NCBI GenBank assembly: GCA_902796325.1
Contig: CADBOM010000084.1
Coordinates: 1 to 39,121, forward strand
Length of the DNA stretch: 39,121 nt
Reading direction: 5' to 3'
Source: an uncultured Coriobacteriaceae bacterium
Lineage (GTDB): Bacteria; Actinomycetota; Coriobacteriia; Coriobacteriales; CADBOM01
Part shown: piece after piece, positions 8,582-17,062 of the stretch
Layout of the letters: every line of letters begins with the position of its first letter
Position numbering within the stretch: the first letter of the stretch is position 1
The notes under the pieces: model-generated
Told to the model about the DNA's origin: nothing
The model's input: only the letters and a program-made list of their open reading frames with translations
The model's database searches: none
Program-made: the position numbers and the translations under genes

Positions 8582-10239
8582 TCCAGAAGCTGCAGTATCT
8601 CGCTCATGCCCTTCCTGCCAATAGAGGTTATCTCTCCATCGTTGACGATTAGGAATGGAACCGCCATGATGCTGTACTCCCTTGCTATGTCTGGGAATTT
8701 GCCGGCATCGTAGATGTCCGCCGTGATGTTGGGGTTGAGCGCTGCCATATGCTGAGTTGCCATCACAACGTCGGGGCAATTGTTGCAGGTGAGCGTTACC
8801 ACAACCTTGAAGTTGAGGGGATCGTTTATGGAGTCGACCTTTGCCCTGTCGGCTTCGTCTACAGGCTGACCGGGTCCTGCCGCATTGTACAGCCCCATTG
8901 CAAACGAAGCCATCTCGTGTCCGAGAGGGGCGCCATGGAACGTCATTCCAAATGGAACTCCTTCGCTGTTGCATATGGTCACATATGGGAGCTCTGCATC
9001 TGGGTCAGGGGAGTCCTCCACAACCATTATCTTGTCTGTGAGGGCGTCTAGCTGGGTTACGAATTCCTCGAGCTCTTTCGAAACTGGCCTATCGTCGTAA
9101 GCCACCCTGAGCACGAGTTTTTTCTCCATGCGCTCGAACAGGTTGGCAAGCGACGCCTTGTCTTCGCCTGTGAAAACCTCTCCGGTGGCATTCATACCGG
9201 TGCCCAGGCCCGAAAGCGAAATTTCCGAATCGCCGCTGTGGACCCTTGCAGTCTTGGTTTCTCCCTTTCGTCCTACTCGCTCCTGAGCATCCTTTATGTA
9301 ACGCTCCATCTCGGTAGCCGTTGTTGCAGCTTGCCCAACTGCGGTTGCAACCTGCCTCAAAGGTTTGGGGCACACGTCTCCTGCAGCAAACAGTCCATCT
9401 ACCGTGGTCATCTGATGGTCATCAACCACAACGTAGCCGTTGCTATCCAGCTCCGCCATGCCCTCGATCAGCTGGGTAACCGGCTCGTACCCTGCGAAGA
9501 CGAACACGCCGAAGGTCCCGTCTTCTTCCTCCGGCTCATATTCGTAGCGATCCCCCGTGTCGGTTTCCTCGAGCACCATCGATCTTGGGAAGTTGTCTCC
9601 TTCGATCTTTGCGATCTTGGTGTTGAAGAGCACGGTGATCTTGCTGTTCTTCAGGGCCTTATCCGCGGTTTCGGCTGCACACGAGAAGTGGTCTTTCCTA
9701 ACCACGACGAACACGTGCTTGGCATATCTGGTAAGGAAAACGCTTTCCTCCGCAGCGGCAAATCCCCCGCCTATCACGAAAACGTCCTTGTCTGCGAAGA
9801 ACTCTCCATCGCATGTAGCGCAATAGCTAACGCCATGGCCCTTGAACTCGTCCTCGCCCTCGAAGCCAACGTTTCTGGGGCTAGCCCCTGTTGCCAGCAG
9901 CACGGACAGACAATCTATGTCGCCCTTGCTGGTGTGCACGACCTTGAGCTCGCGGCTCATGTCCAAAGATGTAACCTCGGCAATCTTGAATTCTGCGCCA
10001 AACCCCTCCGCTTGCTTTCGCATGGTCTGGGCAAGCTCTTCTCCACTGGCGCTAAGAACTCCGGGGTAGTTCACAACATTGTCGGTGATGGTAATCTGAC
10101 CTCCGAAGTGGTCTTTTTCCAAAACCAGAACCCTGTAGCGGGCTCTTGCAAGATAGATGGCCGCGGTTAGTCCCGCGGGTCCTCCTCCTACGATAACGGC
10201 ATCGTACAGGTTAGAGCTTCCAATCGAGTTCTCAGCCAT
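8578..10239 (-). CDS. Thioredoxin reductase with C-terminal tandem thioredoxin folds
   Basis: FAD/NADPH disulfide reductase of 553 residues, much longer than the usual 310-residue TrxB. Residues 10-320 are a complete thioredoxin reductase: FAD motif GGGPAGLTAA near 18-27, redox pair Cys140-A-T-Cys143, NADPH motif GGGFAAAEES, and the C-terminal FAD motif GLFAAGDVCPKPLRQVATAVGQAA. After a linker (about 320-360), residues 365-553 look like two thioredoxin folds, the second with a Cys485-N-N-Cys488 pair. This is the AhpF layout with the thioredoxin module moved to the C-terminus, so electrons probably flow from NADPH to CATC to CNNC and on to a peroxiredoxin or other partner not found here. AAGGAGG precedes the ATG. 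Confidence 0.9.
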   Translation of the reverse strand: MAENSIGSSNLYDAVIVGGGPAGLTAAIYLARARYRVLVLEKDHFGGQITITDNVVNYPGVLSASGEELAQTMRKQAEGFGAEFKIAEVTSLDMSRELKVVHTSKGDIDCLSVLLATGASPRNVGFEGEDEFKGHGVSYCATCDGEFFADKDVFVIGGGFAAAEESVFLTRYAKHVFVVVRKDHFSCAAETADKALKNSKITVLFNTKIAKIEGDNFPRSMVLEETDTGDRYEYEPEEEDGTFGVFVFAGYEPVTQLIEGMAELDSNGYVVVDDHQMTTVDGLFAAGDVCPKPLRQVATAVGQAATTATEMERYIKDAQERVGRKGETKTARVHSGDSEISLSGLGTGMNATGEVFTGEDKASLANLFERMEKKLVLRVAYDDRPVSKELEEFVTQLDALTDKIMVVEDSPDPDAELPYVTICNSEGVPFGMTFHGAPLGHEMASFAMGLYNAAGPGQPVDEADRAKVDSINDPLNFKVVVTLTCNNCPDVVMATQHMAALNPNITADIYDAGKFPDIAREYSIMAVPFLIVNDGEITSIGRKGMSEILQLLD

Positions 10240-10340
10240 TTTCTGGCCTCCTTTTTGCCTTGGTTTTCAAGAGGCTGCCTCATGGGGTGCAGCGGCTTGC
10301 CGCGGCGTATTGGAATTGGCGGAAGCCAGGGCCCCGTAAG

Positions 10341-10380
10341 CCAACTTGCCATTTGCTACAACAACTTGCCGCTTGCTACA
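10341..10380 (-). repeat. 20-bp tandem duplication spanning the MATE gene stop
   Basis: Plus-strand units CCAACTTGCCATTTGCTACA (10341-10360) and ACAACTTGCCGCTTGCTACA (10361-10380) match at 17 of 20 positions. The second unit contains the stop codon of the minus-strand MATE gene, and the first carries a copy of it. Confidence 0.75.
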
Positions 10381-11776
10381 GGCTCCAGAACTTGCGCTTC
10401 TCCCCAGAGCCTTCCTCCGTGAGGTTCCTAACCCATTTGTATCGGTTGCACCTGATGAAGTTCGGTATGCATTTTAGTACCTGGTCTGATTTTAGAATCC
10501 AGAAGGTAACTTCGGGAGGCCAACCTAGTACAAACGAGCTTATCGCCGACGCCGGTATGGTCCAAAGCCACATGAAGGAGTTGTCAACTATGGCTGCGTA
10601 CTTGGTGTCTCCGCCGCCTCCGATGATGCCGGATTCCGTTGGGAATTCATAGCACGAGAACATTCCCGTTATCCCAAGGGTGGTGAGGAAGCTGTTGGTG
10701 AGGTCGGCGGTTTCCGGGGTGATGTTGTAGATCGAGATGATCGGGCCCTTGAATATGAGTATCAGGCTTCCGGAGATAATTCCCATGATCACGAAGATAA
10801 CCTGCATGGTGCGCGCATAGGGCTTAACAAGGTCGTCTCGTCCAGAGCCAATGGTTTTGCCAATCATGATCGACGACGTATTGGCGCATGCGAATCCAAA
10901 ACACACGAAAATCTGGAAGATCACAGAGGCTATTCCGTTTGCAGCGATGGTCTGGGCGCTGATGTGTCCAAGGATCATGGTTTGCACCGCCTGCGATACT
11001 CCCCAAAGTCCTCCGGTTATCATCACCGGAAGTGCCGTGTGAAAATATGTGTTCAGGTATGAGGAATCGAAATGCCATAGGTCTGCCGGCTTGGTTTTGA
11101 GCTTCTTGTCGATGAAGAAGATGTAAATGGAGATGATCAGCAGCTCCACGGTGCGGCTGGTGAGGGTTGCCACTGCGGCACCTTGAATTCCAAGCTCTGG
11201 TGCCCCGAAGTTTCCATAGATGAAGATATAGTTAAGGGTGGCGTTGATCACTATGGTGCATGCTGACATCACGGTGCCTATGAATGCGGTTTGCACGCTT
11301 TGAAGCGAGAACATGAGCACGGCTGAAACGGAATAGATGAGGTAGGTCCAGCACATTAGCGAGAGGTAGCTTGCGCCGGCTTCTATGATTGCCGGGTCGT
11401 CCGTGAAAAGCGCCACGGACTGCGTTGGAAACAAGGCCGTCAGCGCGCAGAAAATGGCTCCGGCTGCCAGCGAGAACCTAAGACCGATGCTTATTACCTT
11501 CTTGATTGGGTTGGTTTGGCCCTTGCCCCAATACTGGGCCCCAAGCACGGCTATTCCGGTTCCCGCTCCCATGACCAGCTGTTGTAGCATGAACTGAATC
11601 TGATTTACCAGCGCTGCTCCCGACATCGCGGTCTCGTCATATGCACCCAACATGACGTTGTCCACCAGGTTCACCGTAAGTGCTATGAGCTGCTGCAATG
11701 CAATGGCCACGAGAAGGGGGAAGAACTGTTTGAGAAGGTCCTTGATGTCGGGCGTTATTCTGGCTTTGGAAAACAT
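10376..11776 (-). CDS. MATE-family multidrug efflux transporter
   Basis: Inner-membrane cation-coupled exporter of 466 residues with about twelve hydrophobic segments in two repeats, each carrying family-like elements (LVDNVMLG, GAGTGIAVLGAQYWGKG, ATLTSRTVELLI). ATG 11776 is preferred. The frame stays open to a TTG at 11845, but that codon lacks a ribosome site and would add a non-conserved Ser/Arg-rich stretch. GGGAG stands close to the chosen ATG. It lies downstream of the MFS exporter on the same strand, 182 bp away, with an inverted repeat between them. The substrate is unknown. Confidence 0.88.
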   Translation of the reverse strand: MFSKARITPDIKDLLKQFFPLLVAIALQQLIALTVNLVDNVMLGAYDETAMSGAALVNQIQFMLQQLVMGAGTGIAVLGAQYWGKGQTNPIKKVISIGLRFSLAAGAIFCALTALFPTQSVALFTDDPAIIEAGASYLSLMCWTYLIYSVSAVLMFSLQSVQTAFIGTVMSACTIVINATLNYIFIYGNFGAPELGIQGAAVATLTSRTVELLIISIYIFFIDKKLKTKPADLWHFDSSYLNTYFHTALPVMITGGLWGVSQAVQTMILGHISAQTIAANGIASVIFQIFVCFGFACANTSSIMIGKTIGSGRDDLVKPYARTMQVIFVIMGIISGSLILIFKGPIISIYNITPETADLTNSFLTTLGITGMFSCYEFPTESGIIGGGGDTKYAAIVDNSFMWLWTIPASAISSFVLGWPPEVTFWILKSDQVLKCIPNFIRCNRYKWVRNLTEEGSGEKRKFWSL

Positions 11777-11921
11777 GCTCTCCCGGTATCCTCCCGATGC
11801 TCTGGCTGATGGTGTCGATGCCCTTGCGCTTGACCGTCGATTCAATGGCGTTGCATGGAGATGCCCCGATGCTTGCTCGGTGATGTTCCGACGCTTGCTT
11901 GAGGCTGACTTGGTTATGGTC

Positions 11922-11942
11922 CTATAGCATCTTACGCTATAG
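11922..11942. promoter_or_regulatory. Inverted repeat between two exporters
   Basis: Perfect CTATAGC-N7-GCTATAG. There is no T-run on either side, so it is more likely an operator for the MATE gene than a terminator of the MFS gene. Confidence 0.35.
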
Positions 11943-11958
11943 ATGGATGAGCCGTGGC

Positions 11959-13341
11959 TTACTTTTGGTTTCCATCGGAATGCGTTCTGCTAAACGCAAT
12001 GAATAGCATGATGATTGCAAGCACCGCCGAGAATCCAAAAGCCGTCCTATAAGCCCAGGCACCGGCAATACCTGCTCCCGTTAGGGCGGTGATGATGAAC
12101 ACCATGATTGCGGTTCCAAGCGATGCACTTGCCTGCCTGCACAATACCGAGAAAGATGTTCCGTCGTTTATTGTTCTGCCGGGAAGGTCGGAGAGCATCC
12201 ACGAGATGGTGCAGCTGATAGACGAAGATATTCCTATTCCCCTGACAGCCTGGCAAAGCGCCGCAACCCATATAGGTGTGTTCTCGTCGAAGAACAGGGC
12301 GAGCAGGGAGCCTATCGCAAACACCACCGCGGCGGCTCTTATGACCTTGACCTTCCCGATCTTGTCTCCAAGGACTCCGGAGAGAGGGTTGAATATGAGG
12401 GCCGTGATTGCTCCCGGCAAGAGCACCATGCCAGAATCGAGTGCTGTTCCGCCCAGAAGCCCCTGCACCCAAAGCGGGATTACGAGTGTGACACCCATGA
12501 AGGATCCGAACAGCAAGTTCTGCATCCAGAACCCTGCTGTATATTTGCGCGATTTGAGTATCGAGAGGTTTATCAGCGGGTTTTCCGTGCGGTTCTGCCT
12601 GCGCATGAAAATCACGATGATGACGATGCCTATGGCAAGCGGAGCCCATGTGAGCGGGCTTGCGAAGCCGTTTGAGCTTGAGTTCGAAAGCCCCGCCAGC
12701 ACGCCTCCGAATCCGATTGCGGACAGTATGAACGACTTGAAGTCGAGCTTCACGCTAACGTCTCGCGCCTTGTCGTTGTTCTTGATGATGAAAAGACCCA
12801 CGATCAGGAAGGCAAGTGACAGTGCGAGCAGCAGCACGAAGAACGATCTCCAGCCAAGGCTGTCGGTGAAGAGACTCCCCACGGTGGGTCCTATGTTCGG
12901 TGCGAATCCCATGGCAATTCCACCGATGCCCATCATGGTTCCCTGCTTCTCCGGAGGGAAGTAGATCATGGCCACCGTTTGCATTACAGGCATCATGAAG
13001 CCTGCCGAAAACGCCTGAAGTATTCTTCCGATCACCAGCACTATGAACGAAGGTGCGATTGCATCCACACCGGAGCCTATGACGAACAGAGCCAGCGACA
13101 TCGTGACAAACGACCTCGTGGTCATCTTCTTGGTGAGATAGCTGGTAAGGGGCACGGCAATACCTAGGGAGAGCATGTATATTGTGGTTGCCCATTGCCC
13201 GATGCTCACGTCTTGTCCGAAGTCGGCAATCACCGTGGGCAGCATGGCGTTCAATGCCGTTTGCGACATGTTTCCAAGTGCTGCTCCAAGCACGAGGATC
13301 GTATATAGGGCTATTGCTGCCCCTAGCTTGCTCTTCGCCAT
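11959..13341 (-). CDS. MFS drug exporter, DHA2-like
   Basis: Major facilitator of 460 residues with about fourteen hydrophobic segments, as in the EmrB/QacA (DHA2) group. The motif A region reads PLTSYLTKKMTTRSF, and the motif C-like GGIAMGFAPNIGPTVGSLF is typical of drug/proton antiporters. ATG 13341 follows GGAGAGG. The frame remains open 414 nt further upstream, but that part is not hydrophobic, resembles no family and has no ribosome site. It is probably expressed with the MATE exporter downstream. The substrate cannot be predicted. Confidence 0.9.
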   Translation of the reverse strand: MAKSKLGAAIALYTILVLGAALGNMSQTALNAMLPTVIADFGQDVSIGQWATTIYMLSLGIAVPLTSYLTKKMTTRSFVTMSLALFVIGSGVDAIAPSFIVLVIGRILQAFSAGFMMPVMQTVAMIYFPPEKQGTMMGIGGIAMGFAPNIGPTVGSLFTDSLGWRSFFVLLLALSLAFLIVGLFIIKNNDKARDVSVKLDFKSFILSAIGFGGVLAGLSNSSSNGFASPLTWAPLAIGIVIIVIFMRRQNRTENPLINLSILKSRKYTAGFWMQNLLFGSFMGVTLVIPLWVQGLLGGTALDSGMVLLPGAITALIFNPLSGVLGDKIGKVKVIRAAAVVFAIGSLLALFFDENTPIWVAALCQAVRGIGISSSISCTISWMLSDLPGRTINDGTSFSVLCRQASASLGTAIMVFIITALTGAGIAGAWAYRTAFGFSAVLAIIMLFIAFSRTHSDGNQK

Positions 13342-13754
13342 CGAATTCCTCTCCAGATAGAAGGGCGGTCTGGGTTTGAAATGAGCGCCTCTTCGGGCAT
13401 TGCGTGCCACCTCGGGCATTATCGTTGCGGGCACTGCATTTGTCTCTCTTACCCTGACGCCATCGAACATTCTCGCCATTACAGGTTTGCGTGTGCGCTT
13501 TAATTCGAGCAGCGATATCGCAATATCTTTGAGTTGCTGCAAGAGGTCAATGCAATCAGACAAGGTCGTTCGATCAACGAATTGGGATTGTGGGAGATTG
13601 CTTGCCGTATAGCTGCTGCTTGGAATCTGATGTGTGTTGGAGCATAGATAGGCGGCACCGCCAACCTTCGGTGATAAGCTAATCGATAGATAAAGCAGGC
13701 GGCGTATATGCCGCTGGAAGCGTCGTGCAAGCACTGCATACCAGGAGGCTTTCA
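13342..13754. other. Intergenic region, divergent exporter/pepC
   Basis: I see no gene here. The minus-strand frame in line with the MFS gene stays open throughout (about 138 codons), but it has no ribosome site at any of its ATGs and no recognisable domain. No clear promoter or operator stands out. Confidence 0.4.
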
Positions 13755-15113
13755 ATGGATAAGTTCGTGAGCATTACATCTGAAGACGTGGAGCTGGCAA
13801 ACTCGACATTCCTGTCCGACCGCGCCAACGTGGTAGCGAAGAATGCGGTTACCGGCAAGGGGATACGCGACGTAGCCCGCAATCCCGAGGCAGCGGCTAA
13901 GAACACGTCGACCTTCGATATCGAGGTCAAGCAGGGAGAGCGCTGCGACCAGAAGAGGTCGGGCCGATGCTGGATGTTCGCATCGCTTAACACCATGCGC
14001 ACGAGGGTCATGAAGAAATACAACCTCTCCACCTTCGAACTGTCACAGGCGTATCCGCTCTATTGGGACAAAGCCGAGAAGAGCAACTGGTTTCTGGAGA
14101 ACATCATCGACACCGTGGACGAGCCCTTGGACGGACGTTTGGTTTCGTATCTTCTGCTCGACCCCATCGGCGACGGCGGTCAGTGGGACATGTTCAGGTC
14201 GCTTGTGAAGAAGTACGGCGTGGTTCCCAAGGAGGCAATGCCAGAGACGGAGAGCTCGAGCAACACCGGAGCCATGGACAAGTTCCTCACCCGTTATCTG
14301 AGAAAGTCCGCCTGCCAGCTGCGCGATGCCCATGCGAACGGGGCAGGGGTAGACGAGCTTCGCGAGCAGAAGAAGCAGATTATGCAGAACGTCCTTCACC
14401 TCCTCGACGTTTGCCTTGGCATTCCGCCTAAGAGCTTCGATGTGCGTTTGCGCGACAAGGACGACAAGCTTGTGCTTTCCGGCACCTTTACCCCACAGGA
14501 GTTCTTCGAGCAAGCAGTGGACATGCCGGTTGACGACTACGTCTCGGTGATATCCGCTCCCACAGCAGACAAGCCTTTCGGCCGCACCTATACGGTGTCT
14601 CGTCTTGGCAACGTGGTGGAGGATAGGGGAGTGAGGTACATCAACTTGCCTCCTCAGGAGCTCAAGAAAGCCGCCATCAAGCAGCTGAAAGACGACCTTC
14701 CAGTGTGGTTTGGATGCGACGTTGACCAATCGTATCTCCATGACGAAGGGATTATGGATCTGGATGCCCTGGATATAGATGCTTTGTTTGGATTCCAGAT
14801 CATCGATGGATTCGATAAGGCCCAGCGCCTTGATTACCATGAGTCGATGATGACCCATGCGATGGTGCTGGAGGGCGTGAATCTCGACACAGATGGAAAG
14901 CCAACCCTTTGGAAGGTCGAGAACAGTTGGGGCAAGGACCACGGCAAGAACGGGTTCGATTCCATTGCCGATCCATGGTTTGACGAGTACGTTTACCAGG
15001 TGGTCGTGAACAAGAAATACTTGGAGGCAGACCAGGCAAAGGCTTACGACGAAACCGAGCCGATAGTGCTTGAGCCTTGGGACCCAATGGGCTCGCTTGC
15101 CATGCTGCGCTAG
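13755..15113 (+). CDS. pepC: Aminopeptidase C (C1B cysteine peptidase)
   Basis: Bleomycin-hydrolase/PepC-type cytoplasmic aminopeptidase of 452 residues, the family length. The papain-like catalytic triad is visible: Cys72 in QKRSGRCWMFA, His368 in THAMVLEGV and Asn390 in VENSWGKDHG. It trims N-terminal residues from peptides. ATG 13755 has AGGAGG 6 nt upstream. The C-terminus reaches close to the active site in this family and sets exopeptidase activity; here it ends GSLAMLR. It is followed by degenerate repeats and then dtd. Confidence 0.96.
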   Translation: MDKFVSITSEDVELANSTFLSDRANVVAKNAVTGKGIRDVARNPEAAAKNTSTFDIEVKQGERCDQKRSGRCWMFASLNTMRTRVMKKYNLSTFELSQAYPLYWDKAEKSNWFLENIIDTVDEPLDGRLVSYLLLDPIGDGGQWDMFRSLVKKYGVVPKEAMPETESSSNTGAMDKFLTRYLRKSACQLRDAHANGAGVDELREQKKQIMQNVLHLLDVCLGIPPKSFDVRLRDKDDKLVLSGTFTPQEFFEQAVDMPVDDYVSVISAPTADKPFGRTYTVSRLGNVVEDRGVRYINLPPQELKKAAIKQLKDDLPVWFGCDVDQSYLHDEGIMDLDALDIDALFGFQIIDGFDKAQRLDYHESMMTHAMVLEGVNLDTDGKPTLWKVENSWGKDHGKNGFDSIADPWFDEYVYQVVVNKKYLEADQAKAYDETEPIVLEPWDPMGSLAMLR

Positions 15114-15170
15114 GCACACGGTAGGGCATCGACAAACGGAAAGCATCGACAAATTTACGGTAAGCACCCC
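15111..15170 (+). repeat. Degenerate tandem repeats starting at the pepC stop
   Basis: Successive units TAGGCACACGG, TAGGGCATCGACAAACGG, AAAGCATCGACAAATTTACGG (one base over 20 in its unit but clearly related) and TAAGCACCCC. The first begins with the pepC stop codon. The core GCATCGACAAA is identical in the two middle units. Confidence 0.5.
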
Positions 15171-15190
15171 GAGTTGGAAGAGAGCTGCAC

Positions 15191-15637
15191 ATGAGGGCTG
15201 TTTTGCAGTGCGTGTCGGAAGCCAGCGTTGGCATCGACGGCCAGATCGTTGGGAGCATTGGCCGAGGGTACCTGATACTTTTGGGAGTTGGGTCTGAGGA
15301 TACGGAGGAACAGGCTCAGAAGCTCTGGACCAAGATTCGAAAGCTGCGTGTGTTCGAAGACGAGAATGGGAAGACCAATCTCTCTATCGCGGATATCGAC
15401 GGAGAGGTCCTCGTGGTCTCCCAGTTCACGCTATACGCGAACTGCAAGCACGGAAACAGGCCATCGTTCACAGATGCCATGGGGCCGCAGGAAGCCAACA
15501 GGCTCTATGAATATTTCGTGGGGCTGGCTCGTGAAGATTGCCGCAAAGTCGAAACCGGAAGGTTCGGCGCCATGATGGATGTGTCGCTTGTAAACAGGGG
15601 GCCGTTCACCATCTGCTTGGATACCGACACCGTGTAG
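15191..15637 (+). CDS. dtd: D-aminoacyl-tRNA deacylase
   Basis: Hydrolyses D-amino acids (and glycine mischarged on tRNA-Ala) from tRNA as a proofreading step in the cytoplasm, 148 residues. The two family signatures are present: [17 protein letters not shown], which contains the SQFTL active-site motif, and the cross-subunit NRGPFTI motif near the C-terminus. The start ATG has GGAAGAG upstream. It lies 77 bp after pepC on the same strand and is followed by a strong hairpin. Confidence 0.96.
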   Translation: MRAVLQCVSEASVGIDGQIVGSIGRGYLILLGVGSEDTEEQAQKLWTKIRKLRVFEDENGKTNLSIADIDGEVLVVSQFTLYANCKHGNRPSFTDAMGPQEANRLYEYFVGLAREDCRKVETGRFGAMMDVSLVNRGPFTICLDTDTV

Positions 15638-15724
15638 GTCCTGTGGATCCATCGTCGTTTGGGACCTGCGTGTTTGAATTGCCATCACGTGGAGCCCCGT
15701 GAGCTTTTTCTATGGATGAAACAC

Positions 15725-15764
15725 AAGTAGGACCTCGTCGATCATGGCCGGCGAGGTCCTACTT
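15725..15764. terminator. Bidirectional terminator hairpin
   Basis: AAGTAGGACCTCG (15725-15737) pairs perfectly with CGAGGTCCTACTT (15752-15764). It lies between converging dtd and the tocopherol-cyclase-like gene. The minus-strand side has the better U-rich tail (TTGTGTTTC). Confidence 0.7.
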
Positions 15765-15851
15765 CTATGTTGTTTAACGGATGCTGTTTATTGGCGCTTC
15801 GCGCTCTCGGCAAACTGTCCGTCTGCGACCTGAGCGATATCGCCGGTTTTT

Positions 15852-16985
15852 CTAGTTGGTGTACTCGCCGTATTCGCAGCCAACGTTCAGGGCCTCGATG
15901 TCGTCGACGAGTTTGAGCGAACGTCCCGAACGCTCGAACAGCAGAATCCTTCCAGTTCCCGTTCCACCATTCCAGAGTCTGTTGTGCCGCTTGGTGCCAT
16001 CGGGAGCCTCGTAGTTCACGAACAGCATGTCTTCCTTCTTGCATTTCACGTCAACGTCTATGCGTGCCCATCTGGTAGATTGCGAGACAACCCATTCAAC
16101 CTCGTCATCGAACTCCTTGAATGCGAAGTCCGTTGTGCATTTCGTCCAGAACTTCGAGAAGTTGAACTCGAATTCGTGACCCTCGTAGAACACCATCGAC
16201 AGCAGCTTGCGCTCCATGGGGAAGCACATGAACTTGGGACGTCCGCCGCCAATGTCGAAGGCGCTGTTGTACAGGTGCTTTCCGGTTATGTTGCTTCTGA
16301 GGTTGCTAGATGCCAGCCACAGCCAAGGCGAAGTGAAGTCCCTTCCCCAGTTCTTATCTGCGTACCCATAGCTGGTTCCCGGCTTTACGGTGTAGCTTTG
16401 CCCGTCGAGGATCACCTTGCCCTCCACGAACGTCTTGATTCCCTCGGCATGCCAGTACATGTCGAACGCCTGCAGGTCGCGCATTGGTTTGCTGGTTCCA
16501 TATCCAACGTTGAATGCCACGTTCTTCTTCAGGTGGAGGTCGAAGTACATCTCGCCAGCATCGCTCATGAGCTCAGGCCTCTTTGCCTCTTCCTCTGTGA
16601 CCTTCACATGCCCGATAAGGTCAGTCTCGCACGCAAGGCAGTCGTCTGCGGCAACGTAGAACGGAACGCCTAGACCAAGGTCAACCTCATCCCATCCGAA
16701 GAATCGGTTGAGCTGCCTCGCGTCCTTTCCCCAGCATCCAGCTTTAACCATGAGATAGGAGGGCTTGAGGCCCTTTATCTTGTTTTGCACGAGCTGTCCG
16801 TAGATGGGTTTGCTTCCGCCCAGTGCGGGATTGCAGAGGAAGAACTCGACGAAAAACGATTTCTCTTCTCCCGTGGCATCGTTTTCGGCTGTGAACGAAT
16901 GCCACCACCAGTCGTATCCATCTCTGGCAAATCCGCCGGTTAGCATGAACTGGTCTTTCCTTAGATCGTGAACATTGTTTTCCAT
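15852..16985 (-). CDS. Tocopherol-cyclase-like lipocalin-fold protein
   Basis: 377 residues. The best recognisable block is YGYADKNWGRDFTSPWLWLASSNL (roughly residues 209-232), which resembles the central YxEKNWGxxFPxxW motif of plant and cyanobacterial tocopherol cyclases and related CrtC/AttH-type beta-barrel proteins. There are many aromatic residues and no signal peptide or membrane segment. In an anaerobe without photosynthesis, tocopherol synthesis is unlikely, so it may act on another isoprenoid or lipid. It lies 77 bp downstream of the dehydratase-activase fusion gene on the same strand and is probably the last gene of that operon. A GGGAGGG site precedes the ATG. Family assignment is moderate; function is unknown. 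Confidence 0.65.
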   Translation of the reverse strand: MENNVHDLRKDQFMLTGGFARDGYDWWWHSFTAENDATGEEKSFFVEFFLCNPALGGSKPIYGQLVQNKIKGLKPSYLMVKAGCWGKDARQLNRFFGWDEVDLGLGVPFYVAADDCLACETDLIGHVKVTEEEAKRPELMSDAGEMYFDLHLKKNVAFNVGYGTSKPMRDLQAFDMYWHAEGIKTFVEGKVILDGQSYTVKPGTSYGYADKNWGRDFTSPWLWLASSNLRSNITGKHLYNSAFDIGGGRPKFMCFPMERKLLSMVFYEGHEFEFNFSKFWTKCTTDFAFKEFDDEVEWVVSQSTRWARIDVDVKCKKEDMLFVNYEAPDGTKRHNRLWNGGTGTGRILLFERSGRSLKLVDDIEALNVGCEYGEYTN

Positions 16986-17062
16986 GGTAGAGAAGCCCTC
17001 CCGTGCCTCCGAAGAGATATCTGGAAGATGAACGCAAAATCAGCGTGATTTTGATACAAATG

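Noticed and set aside
13342-13755. N-terminal extension of the MFS exporter or a separate small regulator
   Set aside because: The frame is open but lacks a ribosome site, hydrophobicity and any helix-turn-helix match; the ATG at 13341 has a good site.
14043-15167. 374-codon minus-strand open frame opposite pepC
   Set aside because: It mirrors the codon structure of the well-supported pepC gene and has no ribosome site or known domain.
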